NCBI GenBank assembly: GCA_039111635.1
Contig: JBCAQO010000003.1
Location: 2,852,001 to 2,916,000, forward strand
Direction: 5' to 3'
From: Heterobasidion occidentale
Taxonomy: Eukaryota > Basidiomycota > Agaricomycetes > Russulales > Bondarzewiaceae
Length of the DNA: 64,000 bases
Shown here: positions 45,956 through 57,345 of the stretch, piece by piece
Layout of the letters: the number at the start of each line of letters is the position of its first letter
Numbering within the stretch: position 1 is the stretch's first letter
Translations under genes and position numbers: made by a program
The notes under the pieces: generated by a model
The model's input: the letters and a program-made list of their open reading frames with translations, nothing else
What the model was told of the DNA's origin: nothing
Database searches by the model: none

Positions 45956-47894
45956 CTAGCTTCTCTTGACCTCGTATTTTTCCCATCCCACGGTTTCTAG
46001 CGTGTCCACCTTTCCTAATACCTCCTTCTCTAATGACGACAAATAATTCTCCATGTCATTTACGAGATGTGGAATTCCTGCAGACAAGATGCGAACGGCA
46101 AGCAAACCAGCATTTGTGCCATTGTTGATGGCTACGGTTGCAACAGGAATGCCCCTCTGAGAAGAGGTATTAGAAGCTATTTCAAATCAACACGAACAAG
46201 TACGCACAGGCATCTGCACTATGCTGTGCAGCGAATCCACGCCGTCCAGGGAGCTGCCCTTGACAGGAACTCCAATCACAGGGAGTGCCGTCATTGCTGC
46301 TACCATTCCAGGTAGATGCGCCGCTCCACCCGCGCCGGCCACAATAGTCCGCAGCCCTCGCGCCGCCGCAGAGCGGGAGTATTCCACCAGTCGGTCTGGA
46401 GTCCGGTGTGCGGAAACGATCGTCAACTCGTACGGCACATCGAATTTGTCGAGAATGCGCGCGGCGGGAAGCATCACAGGGAGGTCTGAGTCTGAGCCCA
46501 TGATGATACCGACAAGCGGGTGCTTGTGCGCGAAGCCCGATCCTGGCTTGGGCACGACGGGCACATAGCGCTCGAGCTCAGCGGCAGAGCTCCCGCCTGG
46601 AAGCTGTTCGAGAAGTGGGCGCAGGCGTTCACGCAGTTGCGCATCCGAATCTGCGACAATGGTGATATGGCCCATCTTCCGCCCCTTTCGGCACTCGGAC
46701 TTGCCGTAAAGGTGGACACTCGCACCGGGAACAGTCAAGGCTTGAGCAGCGAAGGAGGTAAGTTCCGACATCGATGAGGACGCGCCTAGGAGGTTGAGCA
46801 TAGCTGCTGAGGGGACCTTGAGGGCGGTCGACCCTAACGGAAGGGAAAGGATACTGCGGAGGTGGTTCTCATATTGTGAAGTCTCGCATGCCTCGATTGT
46901 ATAATGCCCAGAATTGTGTGGTCTGGGAGCGATCTCGTTGACGATCAATTCCCCTGATGAAAGTTGAGATGTCAGATCATAGTATACTAGTTCAAGCTCC
47001 TACCGTTATCTAGGAGAAACATCTCAACACCAAAGACGCCCGCTCCGCTCAGTGACTTGACAGCATTCTCTGCGACGGTACGAGCACGCAAAGAAAGTTT
47101 TGCATCCCGACTGCGAAGGGGAACAAAGACAAGATGGCAGACGTTGTCCTTGTGAACCGTCTCGACAACAGGGTACGATTGAACATCGCCAGAAACAGTC
47201 CGCACCACCATGACGGCAATCTCCTTCACAAAAGGTACCCATTTTTCGGCGTAGAGTGGTCGGTCGCCGAGGAAGGTGATCGCCTCCTGCGCCTGTGATA
47301 GCTCGCGAAGAACGAAGTTGCCGCGACCATCGTACGCCAAGGTCTTGCTCTTCAACATCAAGGGAAGGCCAAGAGATTTTGCCACAGAGTGAACAGACTC
47401 AATTTTGGATTCGACCGAAATAGATTGAGCGATGGGAGATCCGTGAGCTTGGAGGTGCTCTTTCTGACGATATTTGTCCTGGATGATGCGGATGGTCGAA
47501 GGACTGGGATGAACCTCGACATTACGCAACTTCTGCACCTCCTCAAGCACGTCCGCATTGACGTGCTCTATCTCTACCGTAAGAACGTCTACTTTCGACG
47601 CCAACTCCCGTATTTTTTCTGGGTCCGTGAACGAGCCGTCAACGTGGGCAGGATCGGATGAGGCACGGGCGAGGATTTGTTTCGCAGGGCTGTTATCCCC
47701 AACATCGAGGATAACGACGTCGATATTGAGCAAAGATGCGGATGCTCCGAGCATGCGGCCCAACTGGCCTCCACCTGTATAAATAAATGGTTATTTATTG
47801 CGGTGCGACAGATGGCGGTCTACAAAAAAGGATGCGGATTAGACAGAATCTAGACTGCGCTCCCACCTAAGATGCCAACCACCCTCGTATTCAT
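45956..47894 (-). CDS. ADE2: Phosphoribosylaminoimidazole carboxylase Ade2
   Basis: This fused purine enzyme converts AIR to CAIR: an ATP-grasp domain (PurK-like) followed by a PurE-like mutase domain. Exons 47894-47867, 47774-47004, 46953-46208 and 46156-45956 give 581 residues (yeast Ade2 has 571). The first exon is only 28 nt and encodes MNTRVVGIL, split from GGQLGRM by an intron. The ATP-grasp domain shows [13 protein letters not shown] and [14 protein letters not shown]. The PurE domain shows [21 protein letters not shown] and [11 protein letters not shown]. All exons are intact. It is divergent from RSA3 with 191 bp between starts and converges on URB1 with 174 bp between stops. Confidence 0.96.
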
Positions 47895-48023
47895 CACGTT
47901 TCTTCTCCTACAAGTCTATCTCTCTATTGACCAACCAATTCGCCTTCCACAGCGCGAGGAAACGTCGTCGATCTCGAGGATGTTGTGGAAGGAAAAGCTA
48001 TTCAAAATCTCACAGAAGTGATA

Positions 48024-48034
48024 TGAGTCACGTG
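48024..48034. promoter_or_regulatory. Overlapping TGAGTCA and CACGTG sites between ADE2 and RSA3
   Basis: TGAGTCACGTG places an AP-1/Gcn4-type site and an E-box in 11 bp of the 191-bp divergent promoter, about 130 bp upstream of the ADE2 start and 52 bp upstream of the RSA3 start. In yeast, purine genes respond to Gcn4 and Bas1 through TGACTC-type sites. A similar role here is inferred only from the motif. Confidence 0.45.
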
Positions 48035-48085
48035 ATGCTTGACCTTGACAGACATTGCTTGAGTTCCTTCTTGATATCGACAGAC

Positions 48086-48754
48086 ATGGCTCCAGCAAAG
48101 CCAGCACCCTCTCGGAAACGCAATAGGAAACGCAAGAGACGTTTAGCTTCATCTTCGTCGTCGTCGTCATCCGACTCTTCCGACTCTTCATCAGACGAGG
48201 GGGCACCAAAAGTAACCATAAAAAAACATGTCCCAGTAAAGCCTCAACCAGCCCATGAGTCTTCGTCGGAACAATCATCCTCGTCCTCGTCCTCGTCCGA
48301 TTCAGATTCCGAACCCGAGGCTGCCGCAGCAATACCACAGGTTACGCCTGCGACGCAGGCCCGATCCACTCGCGTCGCACAAGAGCCGCGGCGATCACCC
48401 TCCCCCTCACCTCCGCCCGCCCCAATACCATCATTCCTACCCTCTGTAGATGACAAAATTAACAACCATGACGAGGGTGTGTTGAAAGAACGATTCCACA
48501 AATTTTGGATGGGGTCAGTTGCGGACGGCTTTAGAGATGATTTGGAGCAGATTCGCAAGGTGAGCTACTCTACCACAGCGGCTTTGTGCATTTGGAGATT
48601 TATGAACTTGAAGGAGCCTCATATGACGACATCACGACTATCTTTGTTAATTGATTCATTGGCATCGGGTGCCGACGTCTTCACATCGTCGATGACTAAA
48701 AGTAATAATGTGAACGAGATGGACATCGTTCTTCACAGTAGTAATGATGTATAG
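48086..48754 (+). CDS. RSA3: Ribosome assembly factor Rsa3
   Basis: Rsa3 acts in nucleolar pre-60S assembly. The first 45 residues are basic (SRKRNRKRKRR) and then acidic serine runs follow, as in nucleolar proteins. The conserved C-terminal domain reads RFHKFWMGSVADGFRDDLEQIRK and, after splicing, TSRLSLLIDSLASGADVF. The intron (48560-48613) is 54 nt, a multiple of three without stops, so retention would also keep frame. The spliced protein is 204 residues (yeast Rsa3 has 220). The ATG at 48086 was preferred to an in-frame one at 47927, which would lie beside the ADE2 start. Confidence 0.88.
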   Translation: MAPAKPAPSRKRNRKRKRRLASSSSSSSSDSSDSSSDEGAPKVTIKKHVPVKPQPAHESSSEQSSSSSSSSDSDSEPEAAAAIPQVTPATQARSTRVAQEPRRSPSPSPPPAPIPSFLPSVDDKINNHDEGVLKERFHKFWMGSVADGFRDDLEQIRKVSYSTTAALCIWRFMNLKEPHMTTSRLSLLIDSLASGADVFTSSMTKSNNVNEMDIVLHSSNDV

Positions 48755-49163
48755 GTATGATATGCCATCTAGACTTCTTGAATGTGACAGGGTTCAACGT
48801 TTTCAAAGGCTCATCTGTACACCTATTCGATTGCTCCCCTGCATTTAGAGAAGTACCGCATTGTCTGTGTTTCCTGTGGCATATGATGTGCCATGATCGA
48901 CAAAATCGAAGCATCACCTGCATAGTCTGACATCGGATGATTTCTACTAGTCTCCAGTGTCTTCACACTCATGCGACGACATAAAATCTGGTTTAGTGCA
49001 AACTAGGAAAACGATTGAATAAAAGAACAAGATAATTCAGCAAAACTCGAGTCCGTCTCAACGCTAGCTAGTAGTTCAACATACCGTAAGAGCAGCGCGC
49101 GATCAGGCGTTGGTCACCAATAGATAATCAACGGTCAGGGTCGGCAAATGTGTCCGGCCGTCA
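48755..49163. other. Non-coding stretch downstream of RSA3
   Basis: About 400 bp with no convincing open frame, RNA gene or repeat. Confidence 0.5.
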
Positions 49164-49301
49164 CTAGTCGTCCCTGATGGTGTTGCGGTGAGCGCGGTTC
49201 TTCAGTTCAATGTTCATTCGCCCACCGCCAGGAAATCCAAGCTCGACGGGATTCTTGGGATCGAGGGGGTAGACATCTTGCTTATCAGCAAGCGTTCTCT
49301 A
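49164..49301 (-). pseudogene. C-terminal exon-like fragment of an unknown host protein
   Basis: The minus strand reads a clean 45-residue C-terminus (PKNPVELGFPGGGRMNIELK, ending in a stop at 49164) preceded by a TAG splice-acceptor-like site near 49302. Nothing upstream continues it; CAATTG-rich sequence begins about 90 bp away. It may be the last exon of a gene cut by an insertion. I do not recognise the protein. Confidence 0.35.
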
Positions 49302-49388
49302 GCATATTACTTGGTTGCATTCAACCTATGAAGGGTTTTCTCGGACAAAAATCGTCAAAAAATAGGCTTAGTTGGCTATAGTTGGCAA

Positions 49389-49735
49389 TTGCTGGCAATT
49401 GTTGTGATGTGTCAGCAATTGTTGTCATTTGTCGGCAATTGTTGACAATTGCTGACAATTGCTGTCCTCATCCAAGCTGTCAATTGACAACAATTGCTGG
49501 TTATCTGTTGTTATGTACAGATTCCTGACAATTGTGGACAATTGCCAGCAATTATGAACAATCAAGCACTGAACAAGTGAGAGAAAATACAGCATTATCT
49601 CAGAAATGCCAACAATTGCCAACAATTTGAGGGAATACATGGTGAGAAATGTTCATGTCAGCTGGAATTTGTTGACTTATGACAACAATTTCTGACAATT
49701 GCTGACAATTGCTAACAATTGTTCAAGATAGTTGC
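49389..49735. repeat. CAATTG-rich tract
   Basis: Fourteen copies of the palindrome CAATTG, mostly within GACAATTGCTGACAATTGC-type units, occur in about 345 bp, where less than one is expected by chance. It lies just upstream of copia-like sequence and may belong to that element's LTR. Confidence 0.75.
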
Positions 49736-50134
49736 CTTTTGCTCAAAAATTGCTAATTTATCATCAAGAAGGGGGGTTTTTGTTAAAGTAAGATCTCTGT
49801 GCTGTCTCAATTCCCTTATACATTGCTTTGTCCTATTTTTACTTTACGAATGATTTCCTTATTTGTGTTTTCTCCCTGTGGACTGACCGTTGTGTCTGCA
49901 AGTCTGGCACCTGCTCCCTCAGTTGTTTTCTCTCCATCATGAGTGACAACTGAGGTGAGCTACTCGTTACCTACTACGTATCTTTACATACTAAAAGCCT
50001 CCCTCATAACTATTCTACTTCGGTGTTCACTGTCTCGCAGGTATATTCATTTTAGTCATTTTCCCTCCATCACGAGTGACGACTGAGCTATCCTACTTTG
50101 GTGTTCACTGTCTTGCAGATCATCCTCAACTTTA

Positions 50135-50150
50135 GGTTATGGGCGCTGAG
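50135..50150 (+). other. Half-tRNA(iMet)-type primer site of a copia relic
   Basis: GGTTATGGGCGCTGAG resembles the primer site at 38237-38251 and lies 125 bp upstream of the gag-like frame. If correct, the LTR of this relic ends near 50134. Confidence 0.45.
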
Positions 50151-50274
50151 TGTGCTATCTAGAAAACAAGACAAGTAACAATACATCAAAAGCTCATTAT
50201 TCCACTCCAAAACACCAAGCAATAACTCGCTCAAGCCACTAAAGAAAATTTTTCACACCCAACAAAACCCCAAC

Positions 50275-51250
50275 ATGTTGGCAGCCCTGTCCTTGTCACT
50301 TGGAGTGTACATCCTCCCAGAAGGAGAGAGACTTACCATGGCCAGTTGGGCTGACTGGATGCCCCAGATTTACACTATATGCCAGGTGTGGGGCCTCAAA
50401 CCCTACCTTCTAGGCACTGTCCTTCCACCGCTGCCTATAAGCGCAGCAGCACCCACACCGATGACCAGCCCAGTGCTGGCAACAGCCCCTGTGGCTGTAG
50501 ACCCTGACACTGCAACACCTACCCCAACCGAGCTGTTGCCTGCATTGTCCCCAATGCAGACACTGCTGTATGGTACCCCAGCTCCATCTCCCCCCCGCTC
50601 TCCGCATTCTTCCCCATCTCATTACCAGCCCCGACCTCAGCCCCGATAACCTACGCAGCTACAGCGAGGGAGTGGCAGGAGCGTGACATGATTGCATGAG
50701 CACACATCATCTTGAACGTAGCTGACATCTTGGAATCTGGGCTTGATGTGTCCGGGTCTGCTGCGACCGCCTGGCGCTCCCTATGCAACCACTTCAAGCT
50801 CCGTGACCAATAGTCGTCCAAGACATGCGCATGCGCTTGGCCTCCACATGGTACGCTGACGGTACACCTGTGTCCAATCATTTCAAAAATCTTCACGTGC
50901 TGCACGACACCACCAATCGCGCCGGAGCCAGGATGACCGAAGGGGAATTCTGCCAAACTGTGTTAATGACATTCCCAGTGGATGGAGTCCTCGGCACCAT
51001 CGTGATGATGCTACTTACCTGCCAGGACTCCCTAGTCACAGAATCTGTGTTGTCCTCACAGGAAGCTCAGATCTGAGCCAGTGCACTCCGCCGTAGCAAC
51101 GTGCAAGGGATGGGGACCACGTCTATGGCCCTCGGTAGTACGGCCCTTGTTGCAACTGAGCAACCATGCTGCTCCCACTATGGGAAGCTAGGGCACCCGG
51201 CGTAGAAGTGTTGGGCAGACGGAGGCTAGGCTGAGCATAATCGGCCCAAA
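50275..51250 (+). pseudogene. Copia-like gag relic
   Basis: The frame starts MLAALSLSLGVYILPEGERL. A proline-rich stretch is followed, with stops and shifts, by the gag pattern ADILESGLDVSGSAATAWRS and FKNLHVLHDTTNRAGARM. A degenerate knuckle (CSHYGKLGHPA..KC near 51160-51205) closes it. No pol follows. The stretch 51251-51648 holds nothing I can name. Confidence 0.6.
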
Positions 51251-51648
51251 TGATGGGGGAAGAGTAGTCTCCAAATGCTGACCTAAACAGAAGACAGTCG
51301 TTCTGTTCTAAGGTCTGCTTGGGAATTAAGCCCTTTGGCGGGTGGACCCCCTTCGGGCATCTCAGATCAATTCCTTGCTCATTTTGCACTGCACGGTGTC
51401 ATCACGCTGATGACATTGAGTCATCCTGCTTATGTACATAGCTATAGCCAATTATCATGTTGTGCTGCCGCCTGAGAGAAAACAACAAGATATCATTGTT
51501 TCTCAATGGTTCGAACACCAATCCAACCACCAGCAGTTGTGAATTCTCTTGTTTGACTCCAGTGGGACACAGTACTCATAGGACATCTTAGAATAACCTT
51601 CCGAGGGCACGGCAACAACGACGCTCACCTCGATCACCCTCTGACAAG

Positions 51649-54600
51649 ATGGACTATATTATTACAAGCATTCTTTCAACAGACTGGACTCTAGGCGAAT
51701 TTCTGTACCAACTTTTCCGTGATGATGTTGAACTCAAAAACCATCATGGGTCAGTAGTCAAGGCTTTCTTGACCGGCCACTCCAAATACAAAGCCTCGCA
51801 TATTGTGAACTTGATGTATCACCACAGATACAGCATACCTCCTACACGACATGCCGAGCATTCTGACTACTTTACACTCAAGAAGCCTGCAAATGACATC
51901 AAATACTGTCAACCGGCACTCTCGGGCTGGGCCTTGCGAGCAGTTCTACAAGCGATAGAGGATGAGGCCATTTACCTGTGTTCACCAAAGGCTGATTTGC
52001 GTGTTAGGGCAACAGGTGCAGAGCGTCCATGCAACAACAAGGACCCACACAATGAACCCCCGCAGCTGGATGGGGTGATACTACAGGATGTTTCAACCCT
52101 AATTGAAGCTACGACTGTGCCGCTAAGCACGCCGGCGCGTCATGAAGAGGTCGAAGGGGTCGGGCCTGCCATTGGAACGGGGCCGACACTGCAAGAGGAG
52201 TTGCCCAACGAGACGGTCGGACACTTAAGCGAAACAAGTGTCAATGCAGTAATGGACAGGAGGGGAGATGACGCCGTTCATGTTGGAGATGAACCAAGCA
52301 TGAGTGCCGATGCAGCGAGCGAGAGTGGCCGAGATGAGACGGTCCGTATGGGAGATGGACCTGGGACCTTATCATTGACTGAGGAGCAAGTTGGAGCGGA
52401 GCAAGAAGATGGTAGGCCTAAGAAGCGCACTCATGTCATAACCGACCCTTGGTTTCCTGGGACATAATCAGCAAGTTTTCTATGGTAGATCTCGGAGCAA
52501 TGCTTAAAGCAAAGACTCCGTTACCTGGACTATACTGCGCAGCTTCCTCGAAGGTTCAAGCCGAGACTCGGAGGGTGAGCCTGTAGAAGGGATTACTGCT
52601 AAATATGAATATAGACCTAAAGATGCGGTACGTGTAGAGCCTCACGTGTCATCATGTTATTCACGCCCTTACAGATATGCACAAGCGTGATCAGCGAGTT
52701 GGCGTATGGACGAAATTCTTGGACAAACCTTTTCCCTCTCGTGCGAGGCCTTACACTCTTTGCAACCAGGGCACACCAAGCAATGTACCAAGTGGGGAGC
52801 CGATTGGGCCAAAGTGTGCCATACTCCACTGTTCGGAGTGCACTGGTGACGATGGCAGCCGAAAAGCGATCCGCTCTACAGACCATGTTGATGGGTGCTG
52901 CCGCAAAGCCAGTCATAGTTGTTCTTGACAATGTTCAAGCATATGCACGCCGTCGGGACCATCGCATCGGCACTAAGAACAGAATGTTAGTGGGAACTGG
53001 GGCTACAGCGGTAGAAATGGAAGAGTGTACCGCGGATGCATTCGAGCTGAAGCCTATCTTGGACAATATCAACAAGGGCAAACGGCGTGCATTGAAGGCC
53101 GACGACATTTTGGCGAGTATCGATGTGGACCACATAGAGAGAGTCCGGCTCTTCCATTGGTTGAATGTCCTGGTCAAATATGTCCCCGACCTCGCATGTT
53201 ATCGCAAAGAAGCAGATCAATTGTTTAGTGAACAGACACGTAAACATCAGATCAACCCGAATCGACGTACCGTGTTGCATCCTCTAGGAACGAACAGCGC
53301 GAATGAGGTATCCACGCGCGGGATGAAGGAGGCTTTAATGGACTTTCTGGGACAGCTTGGCTTGACAAAACTGGCTGTGGGGACCATCTACAGTTCTTCT
53401 CTGGTGATGGAAAGTCATTCGAAGGCATGCATCAAGTAAAGAAGATTCTATCTGGCTCACCATGCGATTATCTATCCATGTGATTCATCCGACCAGTCCT
53501 TGAACTATGGCACACAAAGTGGACAGACTTGAGCCGGGTCTGTCGGGGGCATTGGGGAGGCGAGTTCAGCACCTCGGATCCATCCGCACTGGGATTCATG
53601 GCCCGTGCAATCCAAAGCCCAATCCCTTCGGACTTGCAAAAGGTCGACTTCTATCCAAACACACGCATGTTGACCGTCGTCGTACAAGGTCACATGCTTG
53701 ACTGTTGGGCGTAAGTGTTCACGAAACATTGTCAACTGACCGCGCACTCACTCGGATATGATAGGACTTACCTCGGGACAGATGACCTGGTTCAACATTT
53801 CCAAAGGCAATCGACTGAGAAGCGCTTGGTTTCATTGGCGATTTTGATGGAAGATGCGTCGCACCTCGCACGTCAATACTCGAGTGAACAAGCATATACC
53901 AAAGCGCTGCTCCCACGCTCTTTGCCGACTCATCCAGATGATATTCCACTCGCTACCGACAATCTGCAGGCAGTGCCTTCTGCTCAGGTTGTCATCGACA
54001 TGGAGGAAATGTTAGTCGGTAATGATGAGATGGCAACACCACCGTTTCAAGGCGACTGGCCACTTGCCAACAGTGTGTTGCTTATCCGCGATGGTATATG
54101 GTATATGGAAGTCGTCCGCGCCGTCGCGCTAGGGGATATTGGGCGGGTGTGGGAAGTTCTAAAGGTGCACTCCATTGATAAATTGCATAATTGTGAGCTT
54201 ACAAGTAGTGCTTATAGATTTGGATATTTACCTTTGCGGGTGCCGGCAACTCGCGTTACGTGACGTATCTCCTCGAGATGTACTGCAACATCGAGCTGGA
54301 GTACCCAAAGTCTACGCGCGATGCCTTATTCAACAATTGGTTGGTCAACAGAGAAGGGAGACCAGGACACTTCCTCGAGCTGGATCTGATGCAAGAGCAT
54401 TTTAATCACTGGCTCGAGGAACTTGCACAACACAAAGGCAAAGAATTTGAAGACGAATGGTATCGGGAGGTACTGTCTATGCATGTTCACCATTTTTTGC
54501 GTCTCATCCAGGAAATGGAGAGAAACGTACAATTGAGTGTGCGTAGCAAAGCGCACGGGGAGCCGCACACGAACAACGAACTCCGAGAAGTGATGAAGAT

Positions 54601-54856
54601 CTGCCGCGACCGTGTCTTGCATAGGCGTGTCGATGGACGAGACTACGGTTTTCATGCAGAGAATCACTTCGAGAGAGGATATTTGAAGCTTGTTGATGAG
54701 GGGAAGCTGGAGTCTTTCATTGCCAAGGGTATGGAAGAATGGGATAACAAATATACCCAGACAACGGTGGCGCCGGGGCACGAAGATGCATCTACATATT
54801 TACAGGCCCCAATCTACTATGAAGATGGGCAGTTGGGTATCCCTGATGAGCTATAG
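51649..54856 (+). pseudogene. DUF6589-family protein, frame broken in several places
   Basis: The domain blocks known to me from DUF6589 proteins of mushroom-forming fungi occur in order: a DNVQAYARRRDHRIGTKN block (52925-52985), HPLGTNSANEVSTRGMKEA (53280-53335), GDGKSFEGMHQVKKIL, LELWHTKWTDLSRV, then after an intron at 53711-53764 GDIGRVWEVLK, NNWLVNREGRPGHFLE (54335-54380) and RSKAHGEPHTN. Clean introns lie near 52628-52675, 53711-53764 and 54165-54217. Frame changes occur near 52460, 52532 and 53395 and an in-frame TGA near 53481. The function of DUF6589 is unknown; I suspect a mobile-element link. Whether this copy is dead or mis-sequenced cannot be decided here. Confidence 0.75.
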
Positions 54857-54937
54857 GTACACACGATTAGTTGTGACAGAAAAAACCAGACGTACCCGTA
54901 TGACAGGTCTTCACTGATGTCCGGGCCTTGCACGCGC

Positions 54938-56011
54938 TGATGAGCATGCACCCGCGCTAGGGTCCGAGGGAGGTATTTGGGAAGCTTTGGGGAGATACCG
55001 AACAGCGCTAGACGAATACCGAAGACGCCGACTCGCACCGAACACGGTCGGTCCCTACCCGACCGACCGCAAGCCACCAAAGGACGTTCGGCAGCACTTG
55101 GGTCAGTTCGCTTACACTTCACATACTTACCATAACCGCACAGGAGTGTTACAATAGGTGTTTACGAGATCGGAGCCAGTATTCCGGGTCGGCCGATGTG
55201 CTCCGTGAGTCGGTCGCTCCTTATCGCTTATCTTCCCGACTTCCACATGGTCGGTCAAAGTGATCTTGCACCATTACTTGGCCACCCTGGTCGTACGTTA
55301 CTTCCTTCCTATTTTCATTGGTTCTCCAACGCCTGTTCCTGCTACCTACGCTCGGGCGACGGATCCCGAACGGTCGGGATTTCGCCATCGCTGATTAACT
55401 TTTACCTTATCACCTTCGGAACCCATATGGACATCTCACCTACCTTCTTATCTTCTCTGTTCGCTAGGGCTTGGCGCCCAGTCGACATCTACTCTCATTT
55501 CTTGTTCAATATCTTACTTAGGGGCTCTGTTTACTATAAAAACCTACATACAACTCTGGAATAAACCAGCTTTCGCACCCCACAGTTCAGAGCTCATTCG
55601 CACTCGTCTCAACCATCAAATCGTCTTCGTCGACTCCGAAAACTTGTCATCCTCGTCGTTCGGCCTTGTTCGCGTTCGTACTCGTCTCTTCGCTCGTACC
55701 CCTCGTCCTCCCTCGTATATTGTCAGAGTCCTGTGTGGCTCTTGAAGCACGTAGTTGTCGGTCGCGACACTACCTTCTCGTTACCGACCGAATCCCCGAC
55801 TTGACCGACCGAACGTTCGGTCGGTGTTCGACGCAGTCCCGAAACCGTTCGGGCGCTATAATCTCACACTCCTCGCTGCTTCTCAGTACGCCATCGATTT
55901 CTAAAGTCATCACTAACAATTCCTTGTGTATTAGATACTAGCTCCAGCACCCCTGCATTAGAGGTTGTTTTGGTGTTGTGCTCGGCACTTAGAGCCACCT
56001 CTAGCGTATCA
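54938..56011 (+). repeat. 5' LTR of family 3
   Basis: A 1074-bp LTR starting TGATGAGCATGCACCC and ending GCGTATCA. Both limits come from comparison with 19398-20458 and 15762-18862. A TATAAAA box lies near 55535. Confidence 0.87.
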
Positions 56012-56014
56012 TTT

Positions 56015-56034
56015 TGGAGCCCACCGCGAGGGGT
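56015..56034 (+). other. tRNA-type primer binding site (family 3)
   Basis: TGGAGCCCACCGCGAGGGG begins three bases inside the LTR. A site starting TGG pairs with the CCA end of a tRNA, unlike families 1 and 2. The tRNA species was not identified. Confidence 0.6.
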
Positions 56035-56509
56035 TAGTATTCAAAATTACCTCAAGGAATCTACGTCGCTCGTCCCGACCAACAGCGGAGCGCGAAGAAC
56101 GACAAACAGTTATCGATAGCTTCAATACTCAGGAAACCTCTGCCGACCGAAGTCTGTTCGGAGACGCCGATATAGTCCCAGAACATTTATCCCACCATCA
56201 CTACCTTGATCTCGAATCCTCACCATCGCTCTCGCCGCCACCCGACTCCACTTTCTTCTTAACCCCACCTTCGTCGCCAACCGATCGCTACTCCCGCCGA
56301 TTTCCCCCATCCTCGACCTTGCGCTCTTAGAACAATCCCCCCGTCTCCTATCCATCTCTCCACGACTCCATTCGTTAATCCCACGCAGCCCCGTCTTCTG
56401 GACGCCGACCATCCGACCGACTTCACTAGAACGCTCCTTCGAACCAGCGACTCCATCCCCGATCACCTTAGCAAATAATACCTTCTCCCCCACCTTTGAC
56501 TTTCTCACT

Positions 56510-57345
56510 ATGGCAACCCCATCCATGCCCGCTCGTGGAGACCGAACGGCCCCGACCTTTGACCCCCATCAACCCCGCGAACTGAGACGATATTTCTCCG
56601 ATCTGGACTTCCACTTCGTTCGGTCTGCGGTAGTGACGAAGAAAGGAAGAAACACGCTTGCCGATTCCTACGTCGACACCTGTGAGCTTTGGGAATCGCT
56701 CACCACTTTCACCGACGCCACAAAGACATTCAAGGACTTCTGCGAAGAGTCTACAGGCTGTACCCCGGATCGGAGGAAGAGCGCAAATGGTCGGTATCGG
56801 ATATGGACAAGCTAGTCGGCGAAACGAGCAGGGTTGGCATCTTGTCTCTCAGCGAGCTTGGCGACTATCATCGGCGATTCCTGGCGATCACGGTATTCCT
56901 CCTCAGCAAGGCACGAATCTCGGTAGCCGAACAGGGACGCGCCTTCGCTAGAGGATTCCAACCGGAGCTATGGGCAAGAATCTCTCAGCGCCTACAACTC
57001 AAGTTCCCCGATCATTTCCCAGACGACCCATATAATCTCCAGGACATTCACGACGCGGCCCGATTCGTCTTGCACGGCACCACGTCCGCCTACAGCACTA
57101 CCTCTACCGACATCTCTCGAGCAGCCCCCGCCGCGCCGCCCACCAATGCAATCAAGGCCGAAGACCTGGCGACCATGTTCGAACGGCTCACAGACACCTT
57201 CGTCAAGGCCATTGCAGCTCAAGGGACGTCCAGGCCAGCCGATCGACCATCCCGACAACCAGGACAAGGCGGCGATAACTGCATGTTCTGCGGCAGTCCC
57301 GAACACTTCATGCGCGCCTGTCCCGAGGTCACCGAATACATTCGG
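56510..57345 (+). pseudogene. Gag of family 3
   Basis: The frame starts MATPSMPARGDRTAPTFDP and shows the capsid pattern with YFSDLDFHF. It breaks near 56748 (one A missing) and continues in another frame with YPGSEEERKWSVSDMDKL and FLAITVFLLSKARIS. The CCHC knuckle CMFCGSPEHFMRAC lies near 57280-57322. A shift near 57340 leads into the protease frame. Confidence 0.82.

Noticed and set aside
49389..49735. CRISPR-like array
   Set aside because: The CAATTG motifs are short and irregularly spaced, without repeat-spacer structure, and the DNA is fungal.
51649..54856. KDZ or hAT transposase
   Set aside because: No KDZ zinc or hAT dimerisation motifs are seen; the sequence blocks fit DUF6589.
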